From assembly GCA_016291185.1 (NCBI GenBank), contig JAEFAI010000014.1:1-59171 (forward strand): a stretch of 59,171 bases of DNA, written 5' to 3'. Position 1 is the first letter of the stretch; each line of letters opens with the position of its first letter. This document shows, one piece after another, positions 38,401 through 47,580 of this stretch. The translations under genes and the position numbers were made by a program. The stretch comes from Bacteroidales bacterium. Its GTDB lineage: Bacteria; Bacteroidota; Bacteroidia; Bacteroidales; UBA932. The notes under the pieces were generated by a model that saw only the letters and a program-made list of their open reading frames with translations, did not search any database and was not told the DNA's origin.

Positions 38401-39579
38401 ATGGAGAATCTGTACAACACCTTCCGCATCAAGCTCTCGCTGGTCCCGATGGGCTATTTCCGCAGTTTCCACGAGAAGATCAACTGGAACAGCCGCCTCA
38501 TCTGCATCATGGGCCAGAAGGGCGTGGGCAAGTCCACTCTCATCCTCCAGCACATCAAAAAATACGACAAGCTGGACGAGACCCTCTATGTCTCGGCCGA
38601 CAATATGTATTTCGCCGGGCATACGCTCTACGAGCTTGCCCGGACATTCTACCTCCAGGGCGGCAAGCATCTGTACATAGACGAGATCCACAAGTACAAG
38701 AGCTGGTCCACCGAGATCAAGAACATCTACGACGATTGTCCTACCCTTCAGGTCGTGTATTCCGGCAGCTGCCTCCTCGCACTCAAAAAAGGCAATAAGG
38801 CCGACCTCAGCCGCCGCAGTATCCCTTACGAGATGCCCGGCCTGTCCTTCCGGGAGTTCCTGAATATCCGGAACGGCTGGAGCCTCAAACCCTCCACCTT
38901 GGAGGATGTGCTCCAAGGCAAGGTTGATTTCCCTTACGGCGAGCACCGCCCGCTCAAATACTACAAGGAGTACTGCCGCATCGGCTTCTATCCCTTCTTC
39001 CAGGAGGGGGATGCCGAGATCCGCCTCCAGAACGCTATCCTGGCTACTGTGGAGGACGACATCCCGGACTACGCCGAGATGACCGTGGCCGCTTCCGCGA
39101 AGCTTAAGAAACTGATGTACATTCTCGCCAAGAGCGTCCCGTTCAAGCCCAGCAACGATACCTTGGGCCGTGACCTGGCCTTGAGCCGCAACACCATTCC
39201 TGATTACATCGGTTATCTGGAGGCCTCCGGCTTGTTCAATGCCCTTCGGGAGCCCGGCCACAGCGACAGCCTGCTCTCCAAGATCGAGAAACTATACCTC
39301 GGCAACAGCAACATTGCATATTCCCTTTCGGAGGACGGCATTGTGGATGACGGCAATATGCGCGAGACTAACTTCCTCGCCTGGACCAAACAAGTCTGCG
39401 AGCCCACCGCCTCCAAGATATCCGATTTCGAGATCGACGGGATTACCTTCGAGGTCGGGGGTAAGAACAAAAAAGGCACGCAGATCAAGGACGCGAAAGT
39501 CGGTTACCTTGTAAAGGATAACCTGGAATACGCCTCCGGGCATTCCGTTCCCATCTGGATGTTTGGGTTCTTGTACTAG
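38401..39579 (+). CDS. AAA+ ATPase, DUF4143-type
   Basis: A 392-residue protein starting MENLYNTFRIKLSLVPMGYF, 14 bases after the -7 box, hence a very short leader. Walker A is MGQKGVGKSTLIL (about residues 36-48), followed by LYVSADNMYF and Walker B HLYIDEIHKYKSW. The C-terminal part has FEIDGITFEVGGKNKKGTQI, a degenerate nuclease-like region. The neighbour at 53411 is a broken relative with the same opening. Placed between cassettes 5 and 6. Confidence 0.86.
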   Translation: MENLYNTFRIKLSLVPMGYFRSFHEKINWNSRLICIMGQKGVGKSTLILQHIKKYDKLDETLYVSADNMYFAGHTLYELARTFYLQGGKHLYIDEIHKYKSWSTEIKNIYDDCPTLQVVYSGSCLLALKKGNKADLSRRSIPYEMPGLSFREFLNIRNGWSLKPSTLEDVLQGKVDFPYGEHRPLKYYKEYCRIGFYPFFQEGDAEIRLQNAILATVEDDIPDYAEMTVAASAKLKKLMYILAKSVPFKPSNDTLGRDLALSRNTIPDYIGYLEASGLFNALREPGHSDSLLSKIEKLYLGNSNIAYSLSEDGIVDDGNMRETNFLAWTKQVCEPTASKISDFEIDGITFEVGGKNKKGTQIKDAKVGYLVKDNLEYASGHSVPIWMFGFLY

Positions 39580-39751
39580 CGTTCTTCCAGCAAGCGCTCT
39601 CTGCCCGACCCTTTGCCGCCCGTCTGCCGGGCACAAAAACGGCCCTCAGCGCGCCCGGGAGGTCGAAATTTATGGGGTCCTAGCCACAAAACGGCGGCCT
39701 GGCGTGCCCGGGAGCTTCGCGAGATGTGCGTTGAGAAAACTGGCGTTTTTC

Positions 39752-39939
39752 GTTACCCGGTGGTGATTCGGTCTCTGGGTGAGGAATAGGCCGCCGGCAG
39801 GGCTGGAGCGGGGCTCGGGGACGCCATGGTCGATGCCGAGCCCCGCGGCGCCGTTACCCGACTGTGACCCCACCCGCCCGAAGGCCCGATCCCTTCGACC
39901 TTTCGGCCCATTCTTCGCGAATGTTATCAGCGGGTGGAC
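39752..39939 (+). repeat. Cassette leader repeat L6 (188 bp)
   Basis: Standard leader. Its middle part (GGGGCTCGGGGACGCCATGG) is shared with L9, forming a subgroup distinct from L5/L8 and L3/L11. Confidence 0.9.
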
Positions 39940-41230
39940 GGTGAGCATCACGAACCAGAATACTGCGTTCCGCAGCAATGACCTCCAGGTCGCGAAAGCC
40001 AGCGGGGCGGCACCGAGTTTCTCGATGGCGCACAAGATGGGGCTGGTCAAGATGACGATGGGCACGGCCACCGTCGTGAATACGATCACGTACGACGGCA
40101 ACACCTCTACGGAGAAATATCGCTCGTCCACGACGACCTCCACGACCGCGCTGGCCGTGTTCGACAACTTCACGCCGCTCACGAGCAGCAGCACGTATTA
40201 CCTGATCGTCAGGCCGTCGACGGCGTACACGCTCCGCTCGGGCTACAAAGTCACGACGACCAGCGGCAATCCGGTCTATCAGTGGTCGCAGAGCGTGACG
40301 AATTCCGAAATAACTGCCGGGAAGTACAAAGCGTGTACCCCGACCCCAGCCTTCCGCAACTTTGCCCGGCTGTACAGTTACACGGGAACGGGTCAGACCT
40401 ACACGCCAATATTGGCAAATAAGAAATACTTTCTTGAATGCTGGGGTGCAAGCGGAGACGTTACAATTAATACGTATTATTATAATCCTGACAACGACAT
40501 GTACCCTCATCCTGGAAAGGGCGGGTACACATACGCCACAACAACCCTCACCACCACGAGCGCTCTTTATGTTTATGTCGGGAGCACGGGCTCACGGTTT
40601 AACGGCGGCGCCTGGGGCGACCCTCCAGGGGCAGATGCTTCGCATATCGCAACTGCGAATGGCAAACTATCGGCGCTCAGCGGCCAACAAAGCTCGGTTC
40701 TGGTTGTTGCGGGAGGAGCCGGTGGCGCATCGGATAGCTTTTCTTCCGGAAATGGCGGGGGCGCGTCAGGGACAAACGGCACATCGGACAACGTAGTACC
40801 CACCGGTGGTTCTTCCTCATCTGGGGGAGTAGCTGGGACAAGGACTGGCGGGAATACCACTTTTTACGGCGGAGCCGGATCCTTTGGGCAGGGCGGCGCA
40901 GGATGGGTAAAAACGATACAGAGCGGCCAGGAAGTCACTACGCCTTCCGACCCCGGCGGAGGCGGAGGGGGCGGCTGGTATGGCGGTGGCGGTGTAGGTG
41001 GCGCCGGAGGAGGCGCCGGCGGCTCCGGCCATGTAAAATCCGGATTGAGCGGCGCTACGATTGCAGGCAACCAAAATGTTCCCGATCCGCTCCAGCATTC
41101 TACTTATTCGGCTGGCCCGTATGAGTATGTCGAATACTACTTCCCGGGCAAAAGCGGGAAAACGTATGCCAGTCCGCGAGGCCACACGGGCAACGGCTAT
41201 GCGCGCATAACTGTCACGCCGTATGACTAA
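39779..41230 (+). CDS. Cassette 6: fimbrillin-like segment plus glycine-rich C-terminus
   Basis: The 483-residue frame includes part of L6 and then GWTVSITNQNTAFRSNDLQV and FSMAHKMGLVKM. The glycine-rich domain starts near residue 200 (YSYTGTGQTYTPILANKKYF, LECWGASGD), with GGYTYATTT, VVAGGAGGA, GGGGGGWYGGGG, GGSGHVKSG and the final NGYARITVTPYD. Its TAA overlaps by 4 bases the stop of an inverted glycine-rich segment (41227-42160) that ends in a similar TPYD. This suggests a switchable pair. Confidence 0.75.
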   Translation: MRNRPPAGLERGSGTPWSMPSPAAPLPDCDPTRPKARSLRPFGPFFANVISGWTVSITNQNTAFRSNDLQVAKASGAAPSFSMAHKMGLVKMTMGTATVVNTITYDGNTSTEKYRSSTTTSTTALAVFDNFTPLTSSSTYYLIVRPSTAYTLRSGYKVTTTSGNPVYQWSQSVTNSEITAGKYKACTPTPAFRNFARLYSYTGTGQTYTPILANKKYFLECWGASGDVTINTYYYNPDNDMYPHPGKGGYTYATTTLTTTSALYVYVGSTGSRFNGGAWGDPPGADASHIATANGKLSALSGQQSSVLVVAGGAGGASDSFSSGNGGGASGTNGTSDNVVPTGGSSSSGGVAGTRTGGNTTFYGGAGSFGQGGAGWVKTIQSGQEVTTPSDPGGGGGGGWYGGGGVGGAGGGAGGSGHVKSGLSGATIAGNQNVPDPLQHSTYSAGPYEYVEYYFPGKSGKTYASPRGHTGNGYARITVTPYD

Positions 41231-42160
41231 TCGTAGGGGGTGCAGGTAATGCGGGCGTGGCCGCTATCGTAGTGGCCGGTCTCGTAGGTGTTCATGTTGT
41301 ATGTGCTGCTGTTGGTGTAGGGCTTCGGGATCGTGTTCGCTACATTCCCGGCAACGGTGCTGCCACTTACCAGGGACGTATTCACATACCCGGAGCCACC
41401 GGCTCCTCCGGCATTGGAGAAGTCGCCATCGGAGACAGGAGAATAGCCTCCATAATACCCTCCGCCTCCACCGCCTGTGCCTTCCTGTCCGCCTGAGCCA
41501 ACCATCGTTTTACTATGGCCATTCTGTCCCAATCCGAAGCTATAGCCGGATGAACTAGTGCCGCCCGCAGCCGTGACGGTCTGTGCAATGTTCTTTGCGG
41601 AGCCGCCTGAAGTTCCACCTCCATATCCGGGAGGAACGCCTCTTGCATTGACGAGCCAGGAATCACCGCCGCCACCTCCTGCGACTACAAGCAGCTCAGA
41701 AGTGTAATTCTTATATTCTTTTAATATTCCGCGGAAAGTGGAGCCTTTCGCGATGTGCGTAGCCCCGCCTCCACCTGCCCCCGTACAGTTACAGCCATAC
41801 GCGGTACAATTGTAGCTAGCGCCGCTATCCCCACCACCATTATATCCGCCCTTATGGACGGGGCTGTATTTATACATTTTCTGTTCTGCATAAAAGGTGG
41901 CTTCATCATCACTGGCGATGTTGTCCTCACCCTGTCCCCCAACCACCACGTAGACGTTGTCTGAGGGGCTAAAAGAGGTCGTACCATACGTATAACCGCC
42001 AGCGCCACCAGCGCCTTCGTAATAGTCGTACGGGAATGAATGGTATTGGTGCTGATATCCCCCTCGCGCACCCCACACCTGCAGATAGTATTTCCCCGAT
42101 ACCGGCGGTGTAAATACCTGATACGTTCCCGTGTAACGTATTGCGACTTGCCCTTGACCG
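41227..42160 (-). pseudogene. Inverted glycine-rich C-terminal segment facing cassette 6
   Basis: About 300 codons open on the minus strand without leader, fimbrillin segment or start. It begins near RYTGTYQVFTPPVSGKYY and LQVWGARGG, exactly the start point of the glycine-rich domain, and has GGYTYGTTSF, YVVVGGQGED, GGGATHIAKGS, VVAGGGGGDSW and GHARITCTPYD. It shares 14 bp (GTTACACGGGAACG) in inverted orientation and the same frame with cassette 6 (40377-40390 against 42124-42137). It could be an alternative C-terminus for cassette 6. The repeat is short, so the case is weaker than at cassette 11. Confidence 0.65.
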
Positions 42161-42566
42161 GATTGTCATCCATAATGCTTTATTTCAGAATTCGTTTCTG
42201 AAGGTTTTCGGCTTTGGGAGAAATACCAAGGGCGAATTCGTCATTCTTGTCGAGCAGCCCTATATCGAGGGCGGAATCGTGACGGAGGAGGAACGCTTGA
42301 TATTAATGAGTAAACTTGGCTTCGTTGAAGCCGGCGAGGATTTCGGCATGCATTTGAATTACCGAACGGACGATCTGTATGTCGGGGATCTCAATGAGTA
42401 CAATCTAATCAAAGGCGAATCTGAGATTCACATTATTGACGCGGATTGTCGCTTGAATGTTCCCTCTCTTGGTTGTGATGGCCATTATTTGATCCCTCAA
42501 CCTAATCTTGATTTTTCTTGCCCGTGTGCATTCGCCTCATCCTTCCCCGCGAGCAATCGGTTATGA
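42161..42566 (+). pseudogene. Remnant of a polyvalent-protein kinase-like domain
   Basis: The stretch from IHNALFQNSFLKVFGFGRN through VEQPYIEGGIVTEEE, YVGDLNEYN and IHIIDADCRLNVP resembles the Ser/Thr kinase-like domain of large polyvalent proteins carried by phages and conjugative elements. Both ends are missing: the 5' side is cut by the inverted cassette segment, and the C-terminus runs into unrelated sequence. I read it as mobile-element debris. Confidence 0.5.
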
Positions 42567-42922
42567 GACTGGGGCGCAAAACGCCTTTCTGTGCACTCCA
42601 GCGGTGAGCTTGTTATTAGATGATGGTCAACCCATCAATAGCATAGAACAACACGCAACGGACACTTTCTATCATCATGGCGAACATGCCTTTGCGCTTA
42701 TTTTTCCAAAGGAGCAGTTGGTCGTATATCTTTCTCTTCATCACGGAATCAAGCCTTGTTTTTACATTAATTTACACGAAATCAAGCTTGTCTATTGTAC
42801 AATTTCCACACGAAATCAAGGCATAGATTTGTATTTCTTCTCAAGATTCCAATTATTTGTAAAGTCCGGGTTGGCCTGCCCCTTTGTCTTAGACACAACG
42901 ACGCGGACGGATGGCGGGGCTC
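42567..42922. other. AT-rich gap with an orphan repeat array
   Basis: No supported gene. It contains three copies of CACGRAATCAAG at 42742, 42775 and 42809 (33 and 34 bases apart), like the operator arrays before neighbouring genes, but no gene follows. Leader L7 starts about 100 bases later. Confidence 0.6.
42742..42820. repeat. Orphan three-copy operator-like array
   Basis: CACGGAATCAAG (42742), CACGAAATCAAG (42775) and CACGAAATCAAG (42809). The 33-34-bp spacing copies the design of the arrays at 32073, 36418 and 53255. The gene it once served appears lost. Confidence 0.7.
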
Positions 42923-43110
42923 GTTACCCGGCGGTGATTCGTTTTCTGGAGGCAGAATGGGCCGTCGGGGCGGCTGGAAGGGAGTTTCACGGCGTGGCCG
43001 CGATGGCCGGGCGGTGCGGCGCCGTTACCCGATTGTGACCCCACCTGGCCGAAGACCCGATCCCTTCGGCCTTTCGGCCCATTCTTCGCGAATGTTATCA
43101 GCGGGTGGAC
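42923..43110 (+). repeat. Cassette leader repeat L7 (188 bp)
   Basis: Standard leader; box A GTTACCCGGCGGTGATTCG, box B and the invariant end as in L1. ACCTGGCCGAAGACC in the dyad region is a private variant. Confidence 0.9.
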
Positions 43111-43150
43111 CGTCGCAACGGATCAGAGCGGCGGCGTTCAATCCTCTGAT

Positions 43151-44485
43151 TTGCAGGTGGCTAAGTACAGCTCTGGATTCGCGATGGCCCATAAGATGGG
43201 GTTGGTGAAGGTTTCCATGAGCGCCCATAATGTGTATGATAATTTGGTCTATGACGGGAACTCATTCAACAGCGTCTCAAAGACATGGACGGTCTCGTCT
43301 TATGGCACCTATACTGAATGGAATGGAAGCACCACATTTACCAGTTCTGATAAACCGCTGGTCAGTGGGACAAATTGCTATCAAATCGTCAAGCCCAATG
43401 TGACAACGCTGTCGTATGCAACCAGCACTGTTGAAGCCAGCCATAAATATGCATGGAATCAGGATTGCGTGGCCATTACAACGGCTGGACAGTACGAGAC
43501 CTATGATGTTGATTATGACGTAGACTTTATTGCTGCTACCTGGTTGTTCAGCTATAGCGGCTCGGGACAGCAATGGGAGGCACCCAAGGCGGGGATATTC
43601 AGCTTCGAGTGTTGGGGCGCAAGTGGAGGTACAGACAAGGCCCACGGCACCGCAGGGCGTGGCGCCTATACATACGGAAGGACGACTCTTTCGAAAGGTA
43701 ATGCTTTTTTTGTCTATGTGGGTGAAGTTGGGGTTCCATTTGCATCATCCCCTACCACTGGAGGCGGTGGATGGAATGGAGGAGGATGGGGCAGTTCTTC
43801 AACATACGATTCTCAGACTCCAGCAAGTGGAGGATATCATTGCACTGGTGGCGGAGGGGCCACCGACATACGACTAATAGGCAATACTAATTCAACGTGG
43901 AATGTTGCTGCACATCTTCTTTCCCGTGTTATGGTGGCCGCAGGGGGTGGAGGATACGAACACTATTCATTATATAGCACTTCCGGAGGATATGCCGGAG
44001 GATTGACAGGAGGTTCGGGGACATCCACTAATTCCTCCTATGCAAGTATGGCCAATAGTGGTGCGACTCAAACAGGCTCCGGAAACTATTATGAAGACAA
44101 CGGCCCGGGATACTTTGGTTATGGAAGTATCGGGGAAGGACATGGCTGGGGAGGTGGCGGCGGTTCAGGCTATTTCGGAGGAATTAAAGGTTACGGTCAA
44201 GGTGGTTCCGGCGGCTCTTCGTATATTTCCGGCCATGCTGGTTGTGTGGCAAGAAACGCTGCTGGAACAGGTGCGAGTACAGCGGGGAGTGCCAACTCTG
44301 TGGAACGTTCCAAGCATAGCTCCGGCAGATATTTCACATCAACAAGAATGGTCGACGGAGAAGGAAAGGCTTGGACAACTTCTCGCGCTTCTACTGCTAC
44401 CGGCATGCCAAAAACCTCCGGAAGCGGGACAGAGAATGGCCATCTGGGTAATGGCTACGCCCGAATCATTTACATCCCCAATTAA
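43151..44485 (+). CDS. Cassette 7: fimbrillin-like segment plus glycine-rich C-terminus
   Basis: The first start-like codon in frame is a TTG at 43151, but the frame continues up into L7 (GWTVATDQSGGVQSSDLQVA). After FAMAHKMGLVKV comes a beta-rich region, then from about residue 136 YSGSGQQWEAPKAGIFSF and ECWGASGG, GRGAYTYGR, VYVGEVG, GGGGATDIRL, VMVAAGGGGY, GGGGGSGYFGG and NGYARIIYIPN at the end. Residues at the domain entry match cassette 11 closely (YSGxxQQW.AP.AG). No signal peptide. Confidence 0.72.
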   Translation: MQVAKYSSGFAMAHKMGLVKVSMSAHNVYDNLVYDGNSFNSVSKTWTVSSYGTYTEWNGSTTFTSSDKPLVSGTNCYQIVKPNVTTLSYATSTVEASHKYAWNQDCVAITTAGQYETYDVDYDVDFIAATWLFSYSGSGQQWEAPKAGIFSFECWGASGGTDKAHGTAGRGAYTYGRTTLSKGNAFFVYVGEVGVPFASSPTTGGGGWNGGGWGSSSTYDSQTPASGGYHCTGGGGATDIRLIGNTNSTWNVAAHLLSRVMVAAGGGGYEHYSLYSTSGGYAGGLTGGSGTSTNSSYASMANSGATQTGSGNYYEDNGPGYFGYGSIGEGHGWGGGGGSGYFGGIKGYGQGGSGGSSYISGHAGCVARNAAGTGASTAGSANSVERSKHSSGRYFTSTRMVDGEGKAWTTSRASTATGMPKTSGSGTENGHLGNGYARIIYIPN

Positions 44486-44515
44486 TCCGGACTATACGGT
44501 GCAATAAGAGGTGGC

Positions 44516-44731
44516 CTACGCCTTGCAGTAGTCTTGATACAGGGCAACGGGACCGAGGTGCCAATATTTGGTCTCTTCCCGCTCCAGACGACGATAGGTC
44601 TCGGAAGCGTAGAACTTGGTAAGGGCATCCAGCGGGCTGATATGCTCCTCCTCGGCAATGAACGCCGCCACGGCGGCCGCTTTGCCGGCCAGGATCAGGT
44701 ACAGGTTCTGTTGGGTGATTTCTGCTCTCAT
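44516..44731 (-). CDS. Small protein of the DUF3990-linked cluster
   Basis: 71 residues, MRAEITQQNLYLILAGKAAA, rich in helix-forming residues, with a C-terminal TKYWHLGPVALYQDYCKA. It overlaps the DUF3990 gene by 4 bases and is the last of a three-gene operon. Similar small partners accompany DUF3990 proteins in Bacteroidetes. A toxin-antitoxin-like role is possible but unproven. It resembles the 53697-53900 protein (FYAS/FYTS region). Confidence 0.6.
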   Translation of the reverse strand: MRAEITQQNLYLILAGKAAAVAAFIAEEEHISPLDALTKFYASETYRRLEREETKYWHLGPVALYQDYCKA

Positions 44732-45210
44732 GGCTGCACCTCCTTTGCTTCGATAAACTTCAGATACTCCAGCCCTGCCTCGGTATGAAAGACCATCTGG
44801 TCGATGAGCGTGTAGGTCTTGAGCTCCACAATGAGTTCCTGTTTGTTCAAGAGACCCTGCTCATAGAGGGCAAAGGCGGCATAAACGCGGTCGTTGGCCA
44901 CGGGGCCATAGACCAGGTCATTATCGTGCTGAAAACCGCGCCGGTTGCGGTTGGCATAGACGAAATCCACCCATTCCTCTCCCGGTGGGTTGGAGAAGTT
45001 GAGGCGCTTGAGATGGGCCGCAGCGGCTTCGTCAAACTCATAGACGTTTACGTAGGCACACGCCTTCTCGCCAAGGCGGCGGATCGCCCAGTCGCGGGCC
45101 TGCTGCTCGGAGGTGGTGGTATAAAAACCAACACCGTAATCCAGCGTCCGCGTGGGTGAAATGATGCGGGGCTCTCGTACTATTACTGAACTGCCGTGGT
45201 AAAGAATCAT
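44728..45210 (-). CDS. DUF3990 domain protein
   Basis: 160 residues, starting MILYHGSSVIVREPRII, with YGVGFYTTTSEQQARDWA and YGPVANDRVYAAFALYEQG. This matches the DUF3990 pattern, related to ADP-ribosyltransferase-like folds (HG near the start, YT/ST in the middle). Middle gene of a three-gene operon with 4-base overlaps on both sides. A toxin role is suggested by fold and context only. Confidence 0.75.
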   Translation of the reverse strand: MILYHGSSVIVREPRIISPTRTLDYGVGFYTTTSEQQARDWAIRRLGEKACAYVNVYEFDEAAAAHLKRLNFSNPPGEEWVDFVYANRNRRGFQHDNDLVYGPVANDRVYAAFALYEQGLLNKQELIVELKTYTLIDQMVFHTEAGLEYLKFIEAKEVQP

Positions 45211-45413
45211 AGCGCTATCTTATCTTCTATTTCTTCAAGTATCCAGGGCATTCCCTGCGTGTGGAGGACATCATAATGGTCCGAGAGGTACTGCTTAATC
45301 CCGTGCTGATCAAAGAGTACCGAGGTGGCCTCTCCGGTAAGTCCATGCTTGTTCTTGTAACCCTCCAGACAGAAGGCCACGAAGAAAAGTATGTCGGCAT
45401 CCCGCTTGCTCAT
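45207..45413 (-). CDS. DUF3791-like small protein
   Basis: 68 residues from the ATG at 45413 (MSKRDADILFFVAFCLEGYK). DYYDVLHTQG-like spacing (HYDVLHTQGMPWILEEI) fits the DUF3791 family. A -7-like TATTTTTG lies a few bases upstream, so a longer start at 45449 is unlikely. First gene of the operon with the DUF3990 gene. Confidence 0.7.
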   Translation of the reverse strand: MSKRDADILFFVAFCLEGYKNKHGLTGEATSVLFDQHGIKQYLSDHYDVLHTQGMPWILEEIEDKIAL

Positions 45414-45504
45414 GACACAAAAATACGATTTTTTTATCAATTCCGACAAATTCGTTCATGGTGGGATGGTTCGCAAGGCGTGGGAGGGAAAATTGGCGTT
45501 TTCC

Positions 45505-45692
45505 GTTACCCGGTGGTGATTCGGGCGGGGCGGGAAGAATGGGCCTTCGGCGGGGCCGGGATGGGTTTTCACGGCGTGGCCGCTGGGGCTGGGCGGCGCG
45601 GCGCCGTTACCCGACTGTGACCCCACCCGGCCAAATGCCCGATCCCTTCGGCCTTTCGGCCCATTCTTCGCGAATGTTATCAGCGGGTGGAC
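45505..45692 (+). repeat. Cassette leader repeat L8 (188 bp)
   Basis: Nearly the same as L5. The dyad left arm is changed (GGCCAAATG). Confidence 0.9.
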
Positions 45693-45693
45693 T

Positions 45694-47028
45694 GTGGCGA
45701 CTACACAAAACAGTGCGGCTCTGCTCAAAGCGCAGGACTTGCAGGTGGCAAAAGGAACGAACTCATTTTCAATGACTCACAAGATGGGGCTTGCTGTAAT
45801 TACCCTGGTCCAAAAGACGGTAAAAACATCCAGAACCGTCACCTATAACAGCACTTACCCAAACGGGAATATAAGCGATGGTTCGACCAAAAGCGTGCGC
45901 GCTTCCGGTAGTTTCAAAACAAACATCATGTGGAATAAGGATGGAGCAAACGTATGTTATTTCGTAGTTAAACCAGGACAGACCTGGACATTCGATAGCA
46001 CTGAGCAAGATGCTGAGGAGAATGCCTGGGTACAGGACATCGATTGCTCACCTTCGGCCGGCAAATACTATTCATATAATGCTTCCCCAAGAGACATCTT
46101 GACATTTACGGCAATATTCGCACACCGAACAGCCGGCTACACATTTACAGTGCCCATGTATGCTTGCTATAAGCTTGAGGTATGGGGAGCAAGCGGTGGT
46201 GGCAATCAGCCAGCCAATCCGATTGTAACAGGATCGTCTATCGGCTCTTGCGGCGGATTGGGCGGATACTCATATGGACACAAATCACTTGCCGCAAGCA
46301 GAAATATCTACGTCTATGTAGGTGGCCAGGGGAAGTCAACAGAAACTGCAAATGGGACCGGACTTGGGGCCTACGGGGGCGGCTGGAACGGCGGTGGAGA
46401 CGGATATGGCTATTTGTATTATTCGTCGACTGGTGGTGAGGGGTATGGTGGTGGAGGCATGACACATATATCAACCACGCAGAATCCGTCAAGGCCTGTG
46501 AATTCAGTCTGGTCTCCAACCGGGACATTGATAGTTGCCGGCGGTGGAGGTGGCGCTGACGATGCAAGAGGAGGCACTAACACCTCCGGTTACTGGAAAG
46601 GTGGTAATGATGGAACTGGAGGATATGGCGGCGGATCTCAAGGTGGGCAGGGGCTAAGAAACGGATTGACCAACGCATCAGACTCCCCCATACCAAGAAT
46701 GCGTGGTGGAGACAACACTCCTGGCGTTACATATCCCGGCTATGCACAAGGAGTAGGGGAATCCGCATCGGGAGGTGATGCTGGTGGCGGGGGCGGCGGC
46801 TGGTACGGCGGATACGCCAATACTTTCTCGTCTGGCGGCGGAGGGGGTACGGGTTGTGCCGCTGACGTAGGATATCCTTCGGCAACTATTGCAGGCAATC
46901 CCGAAGCGGCAACGGCAACCATACCCGCTCCCGGGTCATTCACCTCGACTAGCAACGTGAAAGGTAATTGGGGAAATGGATTCGCCCGAATAACATTTGC
47001 CCACGTGTCTCGAGCAAAACTAGATTAA
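45694..47028 (+). CDS. Cassette 8: fimbrillin-like segment plus glycine-rich C-terminus
   Basis: The GTG at 45694 is the Val codon of GWTV, so the real frame enters from L8. VATTQNSAALLKAQDLQVAK resembles cassette 3. Then FSMTHKMGLAVI, a beta-rich region, and from about residue 158 CYKLEVWGASGG, GGLGGYSYG, VYVGGQGKS, GGGMTHIST, VAGGGGGADDA and GGGGGWYGG. The tail NGFARITFAHVSRAKLD is longer than that of the other cassettes, as if the original stop had been lost. No signal peptide. Confidence 0.72.
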   Translation: MATTQNSAALLKAQDLQVAKGTNSFSMTHKMGLAVITLVQKTVKTSRTVTYNSTYPNGNISDGSTKSVRASGSFKTNIMWNKDGANVCYFVVKPGQTWTFDSTEQDAEENAWVQDIDCSPSAGKYYSYNASPRDILTFTAIFAHRTAGYTFTVPMYACYKLEVWGASGGGNQPANPIVTGSSIGSCGGLGGYSYGHKSLAASRNIYVYVGGQGKSTETANGTGLGAYGGGWNGGGDGYGYLYYSSTGGEGYGGGGMTHISTTQNPSRPVNSVWSPTGTLIVAGGGGGADDARGGTNTSGYWKGGNDGTGGYGGGSQGGQGLRNGLTNASDSPIPRMRGGDNTPGVTYPGYAQGVGESASGGDAGGGGGGWYGGYANTFSSGGGGGTGCAADVGYPSATIAGNPEAATATIPAPGSFTSTSNVKGNWGNGFARITFAHVSRAKLD

Positions 47029-47072
47029 AGATGCCGCTGTGTACGGGAAGCGAAAGACACCGATCAATCAAG

Positions 47073-47255
47073 TTATGCCGAGCGCCGTGGCGTAAGAATC
47101 TCCTTGGCCAGCTGCTGGGGGATGGAATTGAAGCGCTCGCGGATATGGGGCTTGTCTTTGTCCGGAGCATACCTGACCATAACGTCGCGGTACACCTTCA
47201 GGATGCCCTTATATTCTTCACTCACAGCATGATCCAAAACGTTGATCAGAGGCAA
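47073..47255 (-). pseudogene. Fragment of a DUF4143-type ATPase
   Basis: About 60 codons (GILKVYRDVMVRYAPDKDKP, then RFNSIPQQLAKE) look like the middle region of AAA+/DUF4143 ATPases, where '...iP.qLaKEN' is typical. Walker motifs and the C-terminus are missing. A remnant left between cassettes 8 and 9. Confidence 0.5.
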
Positions 47256-47392
47256 AGCTGCACTTTTCTTAATGATTTTACAAAGCTTTGTCGTAATTTT
47301 AAAAACGAGTTTCCAGGGGTTCGCCGCAGTTTTTCCAACGAGATCGAGTCAAGTAATTGCGCCGTGCGAGAAGTAGTAGTGCAGCGCTCAAC

Positions 47393-47580
47393 GTTACCCC
47401 ACGGTGATTCGTTTTCTGGGTGAGGAATGGGCCACCGGCGGGGCTGGAGCGGGGCTCGGGGACGCCATGATCGATGCCGGGCGACGCTGCGGCGTTACCC
47501 GATTGTGACCCCACTCGGCCGAAGGGCCGATCCCTTCGGACTTTCGCCCCATCCTTCGCGAATGTTATCAGCGGGTGGAC
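47393..47580 (+). repeat. Cassette leader repeat L9 (188 bp)
   Basis: Middle shared with L6, 3' part shared with L2 (TTTCGCCCCATCC). This mosaic suggests recombination between leaders. Confidence 0.9.

Noticed and set aside
42508..43038. A 176-codon plus-strand frame running into leader L7
   Set aside because: It crosses the orphan repeat array and the leader in a non-cassette frame and matches nothing recognised.
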